Source of the DNA: Bog-756 sp963730685
Lineage (GTDB): Bacteria; Actinomycetota; Acidimicrobiia; Acidimicrobiales; RAAP-2
Direction of reading: 5' to 3'
Length of the DNA: 64,000 nt
Assembly (NCBI GenBank): GCA_963730685.1
Contig: CAVSSP010000001.1
Span: 992,001 to 1,056,000, forward strand
Shown here: positions 17,812-26,397 of the stretch, in pieces
How positions within the stretch are numbered: position 1 is the stretch's first letter
Layout: each line of letters begins with the position of its first letter
Made by a program: the position numbers and the translations under genes
Notes under the pieces: model-generated
The model's input: the letters and a program-made list of their open reading frames with translations, nothing else
Database searches by the model: none
What the model was told of the DNA's origin: nothing

Positions 17812-17824
17812 CTCCCCGGGCTCC

Positions 17825-19384
17825 TCAGGCGAAGGTCAGGAACGACTCGCGCTCGTAGGCCAGCATCCGCTCGTAGGTGTCACGGAGCGAGGACCGCCGG
17901 GACCGGTCGTTGGCCAGGTTGACCATCTCGTGGGGGTCCGAGTCGTGGTCGTACCACTCGTGGTCGTTGTCGTCGAAGCTGCAGTCGACGTCGAACAGCT
18001 TGTGCCCGGGCGACCGTCCCCACAGCCCGGTCGACGGCTTGCCGCCACCCACGCCGTAGTAGCGGGCGTACTTGGTCTGTCCGTCGTAGAAGCCGCGCAG
18101 GGCGTAGCGCACGTTGTTCAGCGCGGTGGTCTGGGCCGAGTCCTGGGCGAACAGGATGTGGTCGCGCACCGAGGCGGCCGGGTCGGTGAGCACGGGAGAC
18201 AGGTCGGCCCCCTGCACGGTGGCGCCCGCCGCGGCCGGGTCCACGCCGGCCAGCGAGCAGATGGTGGCGGCCAGGTCCACGTGCGACCCGAGCGCCGAGG
18301 TCACCGAACCGGGGGTGGTCACCCCGGGGACCCGGACGTAGAGGGGGACCCGCATGATCTCGTCGTAGACGAACGGGCCCTTGGACCGCAGCCCGTGCGA
18401 GCCGCACATGTCCCCGTGGTCGGAGGTGAAGATGACGATGGTGTCGTCCCAGGCGCCGGAGGCCTCGAGTGCCGCCAGCACCGTGCCCAGGTTGCGGTCG
18501 GCCATCCGGTGGAGGTGCACGTAGTAGTCGAGATGTCGGAGCCAGGCCCGTTTGTCGGCCGGGTCGATGTATCCCCACAGCCCGTGCTGCTGGTCCCAGC
18601 GCCACTGCCGGTGGGCCTCGGGCTTGGTGTGGAGGTCGTCGTCGAAGTTGGGGGGCAGCTGGTCGACGACCTCGGGGTAGGGGTCGGTGAAGACCGGGAG
18701 GGCGTCGTCGTCCTTCCAGGCGGCGGACTCGAGCACCGAGCGGATGGCGGCCACGTCGTCGGGGTGCTGCTCCCGGTAGCCGGGCTGGTCGACGGGAAAC
18801 CACATGACGTCGTGGGGGTTCACCAGCGCCACGGTGAGGAACCAGGGGTCGGGGGCATCCGAGCCGGCCCCGGCCCCGGTTCCGGCCCCGGTTCCGGGCC
18901 CGGCCGGCCGAGCGTTCTCGGACAGCCAGTGGGCGGCATTGGTGGCGATGATGGGGTCGAAGTGGACCCCGGTGCCGGCCCATCCCATGAAGTGGCGGTC
19001 GTTCCCATCCCAGTCGGCGAAGCCGTAGGCCTCCATGTCGGGGGTGGGGGAGTGGGACAGGTGCCACTTCCCGATGTAGGACGAGCGGTAGCCGGCGCCG
19101 TCGAGCAGCGACCCGAGGGTAGGGGTGGTGGTCGGGAGCTCGACGTGCTCGGGCATGATCACGTTGTCGAGGACACCGTGGCCCGGCAGGTACCGCCCGG
19201 TGAACAGGCTGCCCCGGCTGGGCGAGCAGGGGGATGAGTGGGTGAAGTAGTCGGTGAACTCGAGTCCTTCGGCACGGAGCCGGTCCCGCCAGGGCAGGGA
19301 GACCCCGGGGGGGAGCCAGGACCGCTGGCGCTCCTGGTCGGAAACGATCAGCAGAATGTTGGGGCGACGCGACGGTTCGGCCAT
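17825..19384 (-). CDS. Sulfatase family protein
   Basis: Type I sulfatase of 519 aa. The N-terminal NILLIVSDQE gives the metal-binding Asp, and SSPCSPSRGSLFTGR is the sulfatase signature in which Cys53 is converted to formylglycine. GKWHL, FTSDHGD and the later metal ligands are also present. No signal peptide is seen, so it is probably cytoplasmic. It needs a formylglycine-generating enzyme, which is not in this window. The ATG at 19384 is 8 bases after a minus-strand TACCGT (19393-19398) inside the 36-bp repeat, so the mRNA may be leaderless. Choline-sulfatase-like or aryl-sulfatase activity cannot be told apart here. Confidence 0.85.
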   Translation of the reverse strand: MAEPSRRPNILLIVSDQERQRSWLPPGVSLPWRDRLRAEGLEFTDYFTHSSPCSPSRGSLFTGRYLPGHGVLDNVIMPEHVELPTTTPTLGSLLDGAGYRSSYIGKWHLSHSPTPDMEAYGFADWDGNDRHFMGWAGTGVHFDPIIATNAAHWLSENARPAGPGTGAGTGAGAGSDAPDPWFLTVALVNPHDVMWFPVDQPGYREQHPDDVAAIRSVLESAAWKDDDALPVFTDPYPEVVDQLPPNFDDDLHTKPEAHRQWRWDQQHGLWGYIDPADKRAWLRHLDYYVHLHRMADRNLGTVLAALEASGAWDDTIVIFTSDHGDMCGSHGLRSKGPFVYDEIMRVPLYVRVPGVTTPGSVTSALGSHVDLAATICSLAGVDPAAAGATVQGADLSPVLTDPAASVRDHILFAQDSAQTTALNNVRYALRGFYDGQTKYARYYGVGGGKPSTGLWGRSPGHKLFDVDCSFDDNDHEWYDHDSDPHEMVNLANDRSRRSSLRDTYERMLAYERESFLTFA

Positions 19385-19394
19385 GGTCGGCCAC

Positions 19395-19520
19395 GGTAGC
19401 GCCACCGGCGGGTGGCGGGCCCACGGGGACGGTAGCGCCACCGGCGGGTGGCGGGCCCATGGCCACGGTAGCGCCACCGGCCGATGGCGGGCCCATGGGG
19501 ACGGTAGCGCCACCGGCGGA
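19395..19520. repeat. 36-bp tandem repeat with internal hairpin (3.5 units)
   Basis: Units of exactly 36 bp start at 19395, 19431, 19467 and 19503, the last incomplete. Each contains GGTAGCGCCACC followed by a short spacer and a GGTGGCG-type arm, which can form a 6-7 bp hairpin. Read on the minus strand each unit also contains TACCGT, a -10-like box. The copy nearest the sulfatase start is at the right distance to be its promoter. Confidence 0.85.
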
Positions 19521-19555
19521 ACGGCGGTCCGACGAGGACTGTTGGCGGGCAAAAC

Positions 19556-19569
19556 TGAAATGTGTTCTA
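19556..19569 (+). promoter_or_regulatory. KstR-like operator
   Basis: TGAAATGTGTTCTA matches seven of the eight fixed positions of the KstR consensus TNNAACNNGTTNNA; the third base of the first core triplet differs. It lies 55 bases before the first gene of a DUF35/Ltp operon whose mycobacterial relatives are in the KstR (sterol catabolism) regulon. Binding is inference from motif and context. Confidence 0.55.
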
Positions 19570-19624
19570 CTTTTCGAAATTCAGGTTGGACGAGAGACCG
19601 ACGAGACACCAGGGGGAGGCTCGG

Positions 19625-20080
19625 ATGCCCGAGAGCGAGACGCTGCACGCTGAACACCACCTCGAGTACCCGTACTCGCGCTCGGTGGGGCCGGTGATCG
19701 GCGCCTTCTTCACGGGTCTGCGGGACGGGAAGCTGTTCGGGGTCCGTGGGGCCGGCGGCTCGGTGATCGTGCCCCCCACCGAGTACGACCCCACCACCGG
19801 CGAGGACACCGGCGAGATGGTCGAGGTGGGTCCGGGCGGCGTGGTGGAGACGTGGGCGTGGGTGGGGCGACCGCTGCGCAAGCACCCGCTCCAGACGCCG
19901 TTCGCCTGGGCGCTGATCCGGCTGGACGGCGCCGACACGGCGATGCTCCACGCCGTCGACGTCGCCGGCCCGGATGCGCTGGCCACCGGTGACCGGGTGA
20001 CGGTCCGGTTCAGGCCGGCTGCGGACCGCATCGGGGCCATGGCCGACATCGAGGCGTTCGTGCCCGAGGGAGGCTCGTGA
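19625..20080 (+). CDS. DUF35 OB-fold protein without zinc ribbon
   Basis: OB-fold protein of 151 aa from the DUF35 family, which partners thiolase-like enzymes of acyl-CoA and sterol side-chain breakdown. The segment RSVGPVIGAFFTGLRDGKLFG is the usual DUF35 N-terminal helix, and the OB strands follow (ALIRLDGADTAMLHAVD, GDRVTVRF). No cysteines are present, so the zinc ribbon normally following the helix is missing. The ATG at 19625 has AGGGGGAGG upstream. It is first in a four-gene operon whose second gene is a DUF35 with zinc-ribbon Cys, so the two may form a heteromeric pair. Confidence 0.8.
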   Translation: MPESETLHAEHHLEYPYSRSVGPVIGAFFTGLRDGKLFGVRGAGGSVIVPPTEYDPTTGEDTGEMVEVGPGGVVETWAWVGRPLRKHPLQTPFAWALIRLDGADTAMLHAVDVAGPDALATGDRVTVRFRPAADRIGAMADIEAFVPEGGS

Positions 20081-20604
20081 TGGCCGGGGAGAGCACCGGC
20101 GGCGGGGACGCCGACGACCGGGGCCCGGTCACCATGCTGGCCACGCCCATCGGCCTCGACTTCGACTTCACGCCGGGGGTGGCCCAGTCCCGCTTCCTGC
20201 GGGGGCTGAAGGAGGGAAAGTTCATGGGCCAGCGCTGCCACGTGTGCGGCAAGGTCTATGTGCCGTCCCGCGGATCGTGCCCCACCGACGGCGTCCCCAC
20301 CACCGAGGATGTCGAACTGGCCAACGTCGGCACCATCACCACCTACTGCGTCGTCAACGTGCCCTTCGCCGGTCAGTCCATCGAGATCCCCTACATCTGT
20401 GCCCAGGTCCTCCTGGACGGGGCCAACCTCTCGTTCATGGGACTCATCCAGGAGATCCCCACCGACCAGATCCGGATGGGCATGCGGGTCGAGGCGGTCT
20501 GGGTCGGGCCCGACGAGCTCACCGAGTCGCTGTCCTCGGTCAAGTACTTCCGTCCCAACGGGGAGCCCGACGCCGACTACGAGACCTTCAAGGAGTACCT
20601 GTGA
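20080..20604 (+). CDS. DUF35 zinc-ribbon/OB-fold protein
   Basis: DUF35 protein of 174 aa. The N-terminal helix FLRGLKEGKFMGQRC leads into a zinc-ribbon-like CHVCG ... SCPTDG, with three clear Cys and an Asp in place of the usual fourth. An OB fold follows. In mycobacteria such proteins (for example Rv3521, ChsH2) pair with Ltp thiolase-like aldolases. The ATG at 20080 overlaps the stop of the preceding gene by one base (TGATG) and has GAGGGAGG upstream, showing translational coupling. It very likely forms a complex with one or both Ltp-like proteins encoded next. Confidence 0.8.
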   Translation: MAGESTGGGDADDRGPVTMLATPIGLDFDFTPGVAQSRFLRGLKEGKFMGQRCHVCGKVYVPSRGSCPTDGVPTTEDVELANVGTITTYCVVNVPFAGQSIEIPYICAQVLLDGANLSFMGLIQEIPTDQIRMGMRVEAVWVGPDELTESLSSVKYFRPNGEPDADYETFKEYL

Positions 20605-20632
20605 GCGGAGTACGTGTCAGCAGGGAGTCACG

Positions 20633-21709
20633 GTGAGCGCGGGCACCCGCACCCCCCGGCCGGTGTCGATCGCCTCGTTCGCCCAGGCCAAGAACGTGCG
20701 CCGCGACGAGGAGCACAACGAGGTGGAGATGCTGATGCCGGTGATCGCCGAGGTGTTCGGCAACATCGGCATCACCAAGGACGATGTCGACTTCATCTGC
20801 TCGGGGTCGACGGACTACCTGATCGGCGGACCGTTCAGCTTCGTCATGGCCCTCGACGCCGTGGGGGTTTGGCCGCCACGGTCGGAGAGCCACGTGGAGA
20901 TGGACGGGGCGTGGGCGCTGTACGAGGCCTGGGTCCTCCTCCAGGAGGGGGAGATCGACGCCGCCCTGGTGTACTCGTTCGGCCGATCGTCCCTGGGCGA
21001 CCTCAGGGAGATCCTGGCCCTCCAGCTCGATCCGTACTACCTGGCCCCGCTGTGGCCCGACCCGGTCAGCCTGGCCGCCCTGCAGGCCCAGGCCCTGATC
21101 GACGCCGGCAAGGCCACCGAGGCGGACTTCGCCGCCATCGCCGCCCGCAGCCGCCGGGACGCACTGTCCAATCCCAACGCCCAGGTGGCCGTCGACCTGG
21201 CCGTCGACGACCTGCTGGCCGACGAGTACGCGGTCGCCCCGCTCCGCCGCCACGCCCTGCCGCCCATCACCGACGGTGCCGCCGCCATCGTGCTGGCCGC
21301 CGGCGACAAGGCGGCCCGGTGGTCCGAGCACCCGGTGTGGATCACCGGGTTCGACCACCGCATGGAGACCCACGCGCTCGGGGCCCGCGACCTGACGTCG
21401 TCGCCGTCGACGGCCAAGGCGGCCGAGGTGGCCGGCGTGGCCGACGGACCGGTGGACGTGGCGGAGATCCACGCCCCCTACGCCCACCAGGAGATCATCG
21501 TGGCCGAGGCCCTCGGGTTGGGCGACGGAGTGCGGGTGAACCCGTCGGGTGGGCCGTTGGCGGCCAACCCACTGATGTCGGCCGGCCTCATCCGCATCGG
21601 CGAGGCGGCGGCCCGCATCGCCTCGGGGGAGGCCAACCGGGCGGTGGCCCACGCCACCTCGGGCCCGTGCCTGCAACAGAACCTGGTCTGCGTCCTGGAG
21701 GGTGAGTGA
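20633..21709 (+). CDS. Ltp-type thiolase-like protein (Ltp3-like)
   Basis: Thiolase-superfamily protein of 358 aa of the SCP-x/lipid-transfer (Ltp) type. Where true thiolases have the nucleophilic Cys, the equivalent region reads SHVEMDGAWALYEAW with no Cys, so it should not act as a standard thiolase. The C-terminal GGPLAANPLMSAGLIRIGEA is typical of the family. In Actinobacteria, Ltp proteins with DUF35 partners act as aldolases on steroid side-chain acyl-CoAs; Ltp3 and Ltp4 have been linked to C24-branched sterol side chains. GTG 20633 has AGGGAG upstream. The gene order DUF35-DUF35-Ltp-Ltp supports a complex. Confidence 0.75.
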   Translation: MSAGTRTPRPVSIASFAQAKNVRRDEEHNEVEMLMPVIAEVFGNIGITKDDVDFICSGSTDYLIGGPFSFVMALDAVGVWPPRSESHVEMDGAWALYEAWVLLQEGEIDAALVYSFGRSSLGDLREILALQLDPYYLAPLWPDPVSLAALQAQALIDAGKATEADFAAIAARSRRDALSNPNAQVAVDLAVDDLLADEYAVAPLRRHALPPITDGAAAIVLAAGDKAARWSEHPVWITGFDHRMETHALGARDLTSSPSTAKAAEVAGVADGPVDVAEIHAPYAHQEIIVAEALGLGDGVRVNPSGGPLAANPLMSAGLIRIGEAAARIASGEANRAVAHATSGPCLQQNLVCVLEGE

Positions 21710-22863
21710 TGGCAGAGCGCTGTGCGGTGATCGGGGTGGGCCAGACCCACCACAAGGCCAAGCGGGAGGACGTGTCCATCGCCGGCCTGGTGCGGGAGGC
21801 GGCCAAGATGGCGCTGGCCGACGCCGACCTCACGTGGTCGGACATCGATGCCGTGGTCATCGGCAAGGCCCCCGACATGTTCGAGGGCAACATGATGCCG
21901 GAGATCTACCTGGCCCCTGCTCTCGGGGCGGTGGGCAAGCCCATGATCCGGGTCCACACCGCCGGCTCGGTCGGCGGATCGACCGCCCTGGTCGCCGCCC
22001 ACCTGGTCAAGTCCGGGATCCACAAGCGGGTGCTGACGGTGGCGTACGAGAAGCAGTCGGACTCCGACGCCATGTGGGCCCTGTCGGTGCCCCAGCCGTT
22101 CGCCGCCCCACTGCTGGCCGGGGCCGGGGGGTACTTCGCCCCGCACATCCGGGCCTACATGCGCCGGTCGGGCGCCCCCGAGTACATCGGCCGGATGGTG
22201 GCGGTCAAGGACCGCCAGAACGCCATGCGGAACCCGTATGCCCACCTCCACCTGGCCGACATCGACATGAAGATGGTCGAGGACTCGATGATGTTGTGGG
22301 ACCCGCTTCGCTACCTCGAGGCCTGCCCGTCGTCGGACGGCGCCGCCGCCATGGTCCTGGCAGCCGAGGACGCGCTGTCGGGCTCGTACCCGCCGGCGTG
22401 GATCCACGGCACGGCCATGCGCTCGGAGCCCACCATGTTCGCCGGCCGGGACCAGGTCAACCCCCAGGCCGGCCGGGACTGCTCGGCCGACGTCTACGCC
22501 CAGGCCGGCATCACCAACCCACGGGAGCAGATCGACGTGGCCGAGGTGTACGTGCCCTTCAGCTGGTACGAGCCGATGTGGCTGGAGAACCTCGGGTTCT
22601 GCGACCTGGGCGACGGGTGGAAGCTGACCGAGTCGGGCGCCACCGCCTTCGACGGCGACATCCCGTGGAACACGTCGGGCGGCGTGCTGTCGTCCAACCC
22701 CATCGGGGCGTCGGGCATGCTCCGTTTCCTCGAGGTGGCCATGCAGGTGCGGGGCCAGGCCGGCGAGCATCAGATCGACGGGGCCAAGGTGGCCCTGGGC
22801 CAGGCCTACGGCGGCGGATCCCAGTTCTTCTCCATGTGGGTGGTGGGCAGCGACAAGCCCTGA
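21709..22863 (+). CDS. Ltp-type thiolase-like protein (Ltp4-like)
   Basis: Second thiolase-like protein, 384 aa. It begins AERCAVIGVGQTHHKAKRED, typical of Ltp proteins, and has HTAGSVGGSTA where thiolases carry the nucleophilic Cys. SSDGAAAMVLA and the C-terminal SGGVLSSNPIGASGM complete the family pattern. As in the previous gene, an aldolase role on side-chain acyl-CoA is more likely than thiolysis. The ATG at 21709 overlaps the previous stop (TGATG), so the two are translationally coupled. It is the last gene of the KstR-like operon, ending in a shared hairpin with the convergent hydrolase gene. Confidence 0.75.
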   Translation: MAERCAVIGVGQTHHKAKREDVSIAGLVREAAKMALADADLTWSDIDAVVIGKAPDMFEGNMMPEIYLAPALGAVGKPMIRVHTAGSVGGSTALVAAHLVKSGIHKRVLTVAYEKQSDSDAMWALSVPQPFAAPLLAGAGGYFAPHIRAYMRRSGAPEYIGRMVAVKDRQNAMRNPYAHLHLADIDMKMVEDSMMLWDPLRYLEACPSSDGAAAMVLAAEDALSGSYPPAWIHGTAMRSEPTMFAGRDQVNPQAGRDCSADVYAQAGITNPREQIDVAEVYVPFSWYEPMWLENLGFCDLGDGWKLTESGATAFDGDIPWNTSGGVLSSNPIGASGMLRFLEVAMQVRGQAGEHQIDGAKVALGQAYGGGSQFFSMWVVGSDKP

Positions 22864-22884
22864 CCCGTGCTCCAGGGTCAGTTT
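22860..22884. terminator. Bidirectional hairpin between convergent genes
   Basis: CTGACCC and GGGTCAG form a 7-bp stem with an 8-base loop, followed by TTT on the plus strand. It overlaps the stop codons of both the Ltp4-like gene and the convergent hydrolase gene, so it probably ends both transcripts. Confidence 0.65.
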
Positions 22885-23957
22885 CCGGGGGCGCCCGGGC
22901 ACGCCCCGGCCGGCTGCCCGGGTGGGGTACCCACGGACAGCGCCGAGGTGCCCGTCACGTTCCCGTCGGCGGGCAGGGATGCCAGGTGGGCCGACGACCC
23001 CTTCAGCGTCCCGTCGAGGAAGTCGATGGTGACCTGCTGCACGGCGTCGCGGGCGGCGCCCGGGTCGAGGTAGCCGCTGGTGTGGGTCTGGCCCAACAGG
23101 GACAGGTAGAACTTGGGCGCTGACGCCTGGGTGTAGATCTGGACGCTGCACGCAGGGGGGTTGGTGACGTCGGCCGTGCCCTGGACCACCAGCATCGGTG
23201 GCGAGGGGGCGGTGAAGTAGCTCCCACCGAACCCGGTCGACTCCGCCCCCGACATGATGACGGCGGCATCGATGCGGTGATCGACACAGCAGGTGTCGGC
23301 GGCCAGCGTCAAGGACACGTCGGCGCCGTCGGAGTGCCCGATCACGCCGATCTCGCCGGCGTCGACCATGCCGGCGAGCGGTGCCGGGGCGGACGCCGTG
23401 GCGGGCGTCGAGCCCCTGGCCGTCGCCGGTCGCTCCCCGGCATCGATCAGTGCGGTGATGACGGCGGTGAGGTCACCGGGGTGGTTGAGGATGTCACGCT
23501 CATCGAGCCCCCCGGTGCTGGTGGGCGTGGTGAAGGGGTACGCCGGGTCGGCCACGACGAAGCCGGCGGCGGCCCAGGCGTTGAGCAGGGTGGCGAAGGC
23601 CTCGGGGTCGATGTCGTACCCACCGGAGAACACCACGAGGGGGAACGGTCCGGCGGCCCGGTCGGGGCCCCCGGTCGCGGTGGTCGGGAAGCGGACGGAG
23701 GTGGGCAGTGCGCGGGCGGCGCGCCCGGGCACGGCCGGCTCGGTGATATCGAGCGAGGTGGCGCCCACGGCGTAGGTGGTGACGGTGGTCGGGGGTGCGG
23801 ACGATGGCGGGACGGACGGCTCCTCGGCGGTCGTCGCCGAGGTGGCGGGGGAGAGTGAGTGCCCGTGCCCACCGCTGGCCGACTGCACGACGAGCGCCAC
23901 GACCGCACCCAGTGCGGCGACCACGATCGCTCCCGCCACCACCCGCCGCCGCCTCAT
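22878..23957 (-). CDS. Secreted alpha/beta hydrolase
   Basis: Exported alpha/beta hydrolase of 359 aa. The N-terminus MRRRR plus a hydrophobic stretch forms a signal peptide or anchor, followed by a Ser/Thr/Pro-rich linker. The nucleophile elbow is GVIGHSDGA. The later Asp (VQGTADVTNPP) and His (LGQTHTSGY) fit a catalytic triad. The overall pattern resembles the chlorophyllase/PAF-acetylhydrolase-like dienelactone-hydrolase group. Substrate unknown. ATG 23957 has GGAGGCGG upstream. Convergent with the Ltp operon. Confidence 0.75.
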   Translation of the reverse strand: MRRRRVVAGAIVVAALGAVVALVVQSASGGHGHSLSPATSATTAEEPSVPPSSAPPTTVTTYAVGATSLDITEPAVPGRAARALPTSVRFPTTATGGPDRAAGPFPLVVFSGGYDIDPEAFATLLNAWAAAGFVVADPAYPFTTPTSTGGLDERDILNHPGDLTAVITALIDAGERPATARGSTPATASAPAPLAGMVDAGEIGVIGHSDGADVSLTLAADTCCVDHRIDAAVIMSGAESTGFGGSYFTAPSPPMLVVQGTADVTNPPACSVQIYTQASAPKFYLSLLGQTHTSGYLDPGAARDAVQQVTIDFLDGTLKGSSAHLASLPADGNVTGTSALSVGTPPGQPAGACPGAPGN

Positions 23958-24158
23958 GGTCCGCCTCCGGTGGGACTGGCGCGGCACCCGGCGGAGCTTA
24001 CCGGCGACCGGGTGGGGGGGCCGGCCGAGGTGGCCGGGCGGACCGATATCGGCGGGAGTGAGCCCGACAGACAGACGCGCACCGAAGGAAGTCCCCGTTG
24101 CCGGCCGGGACCTGGTTTGGTAGGGATCAGTGATCCGGACAGTTGAGGAGGCCCCCTG

Positions 24159-24893
24159 ATGCTCGCCATCGTCACCGACGCCTGGCATGTCGTGGTCCCG
24201 CCGGCGGGTGACCGCCACGGACCGCTGCAACCGCTGCTGTTGACCCTCACCGTGGTCACCGGGTTGATCGACGCGTTCAGCTACCTGGTCCTCGGCCACG
24301 TCTTCGTGGCCAACATGACGGGGAACGTGGTGTTCCTGGCCTTCGCCCTCGTCGGGGCCAAGGGCTTCTCCGTCGGAGCCTCCTTGTCGGCACTGGCGGC
24401 CTTCGGGGTGGGTGCGGCGTCGAGCGGACGCGTCGTCACCCACCTGGGCGAGCGCCGCGGCCGCATGCTGGCGGCCACCGCCGCGTTCGAAGTGGTGCTC
24501 GTGACGGGCGCCCTGGTGGTGGAGTGGGTGGCCACCGACCCGGGGTCCGGCGCGGTCAGGTACGTCTTGATCGTCTTACTGGGAGGTGCTGCCGGCATGC
24601 AGAACGGCACCGCCCGCAAACTGGCCGTGCCCGACCTCACCACGACGGTACTCACGCAGACCATCGTCGGTGCGGCGTTCGAGAGCCGCCTGGGCGGCGG
24701 GTCGGGCTCGAGGGTCGGGCGCCGGGGCCTGGCGGCCTTGGCCATGTTCGCCGGGGCCCTGGTCGGGGCGGCCACCGTGATCCACGGGAACCGACCGGTC
24801 GACCTCCTTGTTGTCGTGGTCCTGTTGGTTCCGGTGACGTTGGTGGCGGCGCGGCTGTCCCGCTCCGCCCCGGCGTGGGACCAACCGACCTGA
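24159..24893 (+). CDS. YoaK/DUF1275 membrane protein
   Basis: Small integral membrane protein of 244 aa with about six hydrophobic helices. The motif GLIDAFSYLVLGHVFVANMT and the later GMQNGTARKLAVPDLTTTVL are the hallmark of the DUF1275 (YoaK) family. Function is not established. ATG 24159 has GAGGAGG upstream. Divergent from the hydrolase gene. Confidence 0.85.
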   Translation: MLAIVTDAWHVVVPPAGDRHGPLQPLLLTLTVVTGLIDAFSYLVLGHVFVANMTGNVVFLAFALVGAKGFSVGASLSALAAFGVGAASSGRVVTHLGERRGRMLAATAAFEVVLVTGALVVEWVATDPGSGAVRYVLIVLLGGAAGMQNGTARKLAVPDLTTTVLTQTIVGAAFESRLGGGSGSRVGRRGLAALAMFAGALVGAATVIHGNRPVDLLVVVVLLVPVTLVAARLSRSAPAWDQPT

Positions 24894-24948
24894 GGAGGAT
24901 GGACCGACCGGTGGGTGCGCCGGCCCGCGGCGGGGAGGCCGGACCGGG

Positions 24949-26247
24949 TCAGCCGTTCGGTCTGGTGAAGACGTCCCTGCCGAACACGGCGCTCACCGTC
25001 CGGGCCTGACCCAGCTTGGCCAGGCCGAACAGGTCCTCGACGGTGGCCAACGTCGAGTAGTGGTTGTACGGCACCGAACTCACCGTCCCGCCCTTGATGA
25101 ACGGGGAGACGAGGACGGTGCCGACTCGGCCCCCGCCGGGCCCGAACCCACCTGGCTGGGCAGCGGCCGGCCCGGGCTGCTCGTTGCAGCAGGACGAGGC
25201 GTCGGCGGTTCCCCCGTCGGTATCCGCCTCGTCGAAGGTGACTTCGAGCAGGCCGTCCTTCTTGAAGGCCGGCGAGCCGGTGATGAGGGGCACCCAGCTC
25301 TGGAGGAAGCGGTCGATGTTGGTGAGCGCCGAGGACGAGCCGGACTGGTTGGTGCAGGGGGCGTCGTGCCCGTCGTTGCACAGGTTGGGGGTGATGAAGC
25401 TGAGGTTGGGGGTGGTGGCCACGGACTCGAGGTCGGTGGCCAGCCCGGTGGTGCCGGCCGGGACCTGGGCGGGCAGTTGGCCCGAGGTGGTCCCGAGGGG
25501 CACCACGTGGGTGTCGCACACGGCCGAGTCGTCGATGATGGAGTGGAAGTAGACGAACGGGTCGTGACGGGTGGCGTAGCCGTCGCCGTTCACCGCCAAC
25601 TCGGTGTGGTCGGCCGACCCGACGGTGGGATGTCCGCAGACCGCCGCCTCGCGGGACGGGACGTTGCCCATGTCCTCCATGTAGCCCTTCCAGGTCAGAT
25701 GGGCCTGGGTCAGCTGGTTGGCCACGGTGTCCACGGTGGTCGGGAAGACGCACCCCGAGTCCGAGATCTGGCCATCGGCCGCCACCGTGGCCGAGGACGG
25801 GAAGTCGACGAACTGTGGGCAGTCCGCCTGGTTGGAGGGATTGGGAGCCTGGCCGGAGATCATGGCGATGTAGTTGTCGTTGGAGTGGTGGCCGATCCCG
25901 TAGTACTGCGTCAGGAGCGCCCCGGACGCCGGGAGGGTGGTGGCCAGGTAGGGGTCGCTGCCGGGGGATCCGAAGGTGGTGTCGTAGCCCTCGTTCTCCA
26001 GCACGATGACGAAGACATGGTGGATGGGCGGCAGCCCGGCGGCCGACGGGCCGGAGGCCGTCGTGGTCGTGGATGAGGGGGACGACGACGTGGACGTGGA
26101 CGTGGACGACGACGAGGCCGACGAGCAGGCGGCCGTCAGCACGGCCACGGCCACCACCAACACCATGGGCAGGGGCATCCGGCTCCGGGGCGACCGCCGG
26201 GTCCAGGTCCGCCTGGCAGGGGTCGGTTGCGGCTCCAGGCTGGGCAT
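24949..26247 (-). CDS. Secreted phosphoesterase-family lipoprotein
   Basis: Lipoprotein of about 432 aa of the phosphoesterase superfamily that includes acid phosphatases and bacterial phospholipase C. The N-terminus is Arg-rich, then LVVAVAVLTAACSS provides a lipobox, followed by a Ser/Thr linker. The catalytic domain begins IHHVFVIVLENEGYDTTFG, and YYGIGHHSNDNYIAMISGQ, TFDEADTD and VLVSPFIKGG are conserved positions for metal and substrate binding. ATG 26247 has no clear ribosome binding site; a minus-strand TAGAAC lies just upstream, so it may be leaderless. It may release phosphate or phosphoalcohol outside the cell. Confidence 0.75.
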   Translation of the reverse strand: MPSLEPQPTPARRTWTRRSPRSRMPLPMVLVVAVAVLTAACSSASSSSTSTSTSSSPSSTTTTASGPSAAGLPPIHHVFVIVLENEGYDTTFGSPGSDPYLATTLPASGALLTQYYGIGHHSNDNYIAMISGQAPNPSNQADCPQFVDFPSSATVAADGQISDSGCVFPTTVDTVANQLTQAHLTWKGYMEDMGNVPSREAAVCGHPTVGSADHTELAVNGDGYATRHDPFVYFHSIIDDSAVCDTHVVPLGTTSGQLPAQVPAGTTGLATDLESVATTPNLSFITPNLCNDGHDAPCTNQSGSSSALTNIDRFLQSWVPLITGSPAFKKDGLLEVTFDEADTDGGTADASSCCNEQPGPAAAQPGGFGPGGGRVGTVLVSPFIKGGTVSSVPYNHYSTLATVEDLFGLAKLGQARTVSAVFGRDVFTRPNG

Positions 26248-26397
26248 GGGGAGAGTTCTAGCCCATGGGCGGCCCGGGGTTGTGCCAGCCGACCCGGGCC
26301 CGACCCGGGCCCGACCCCGGCTCCCCCGAGCGTGCCCCGGGCCGCCTCCCAATGCCCGGTACACTCGGCCGGGTTCCCGAGTTGACGGAGGCATCAC

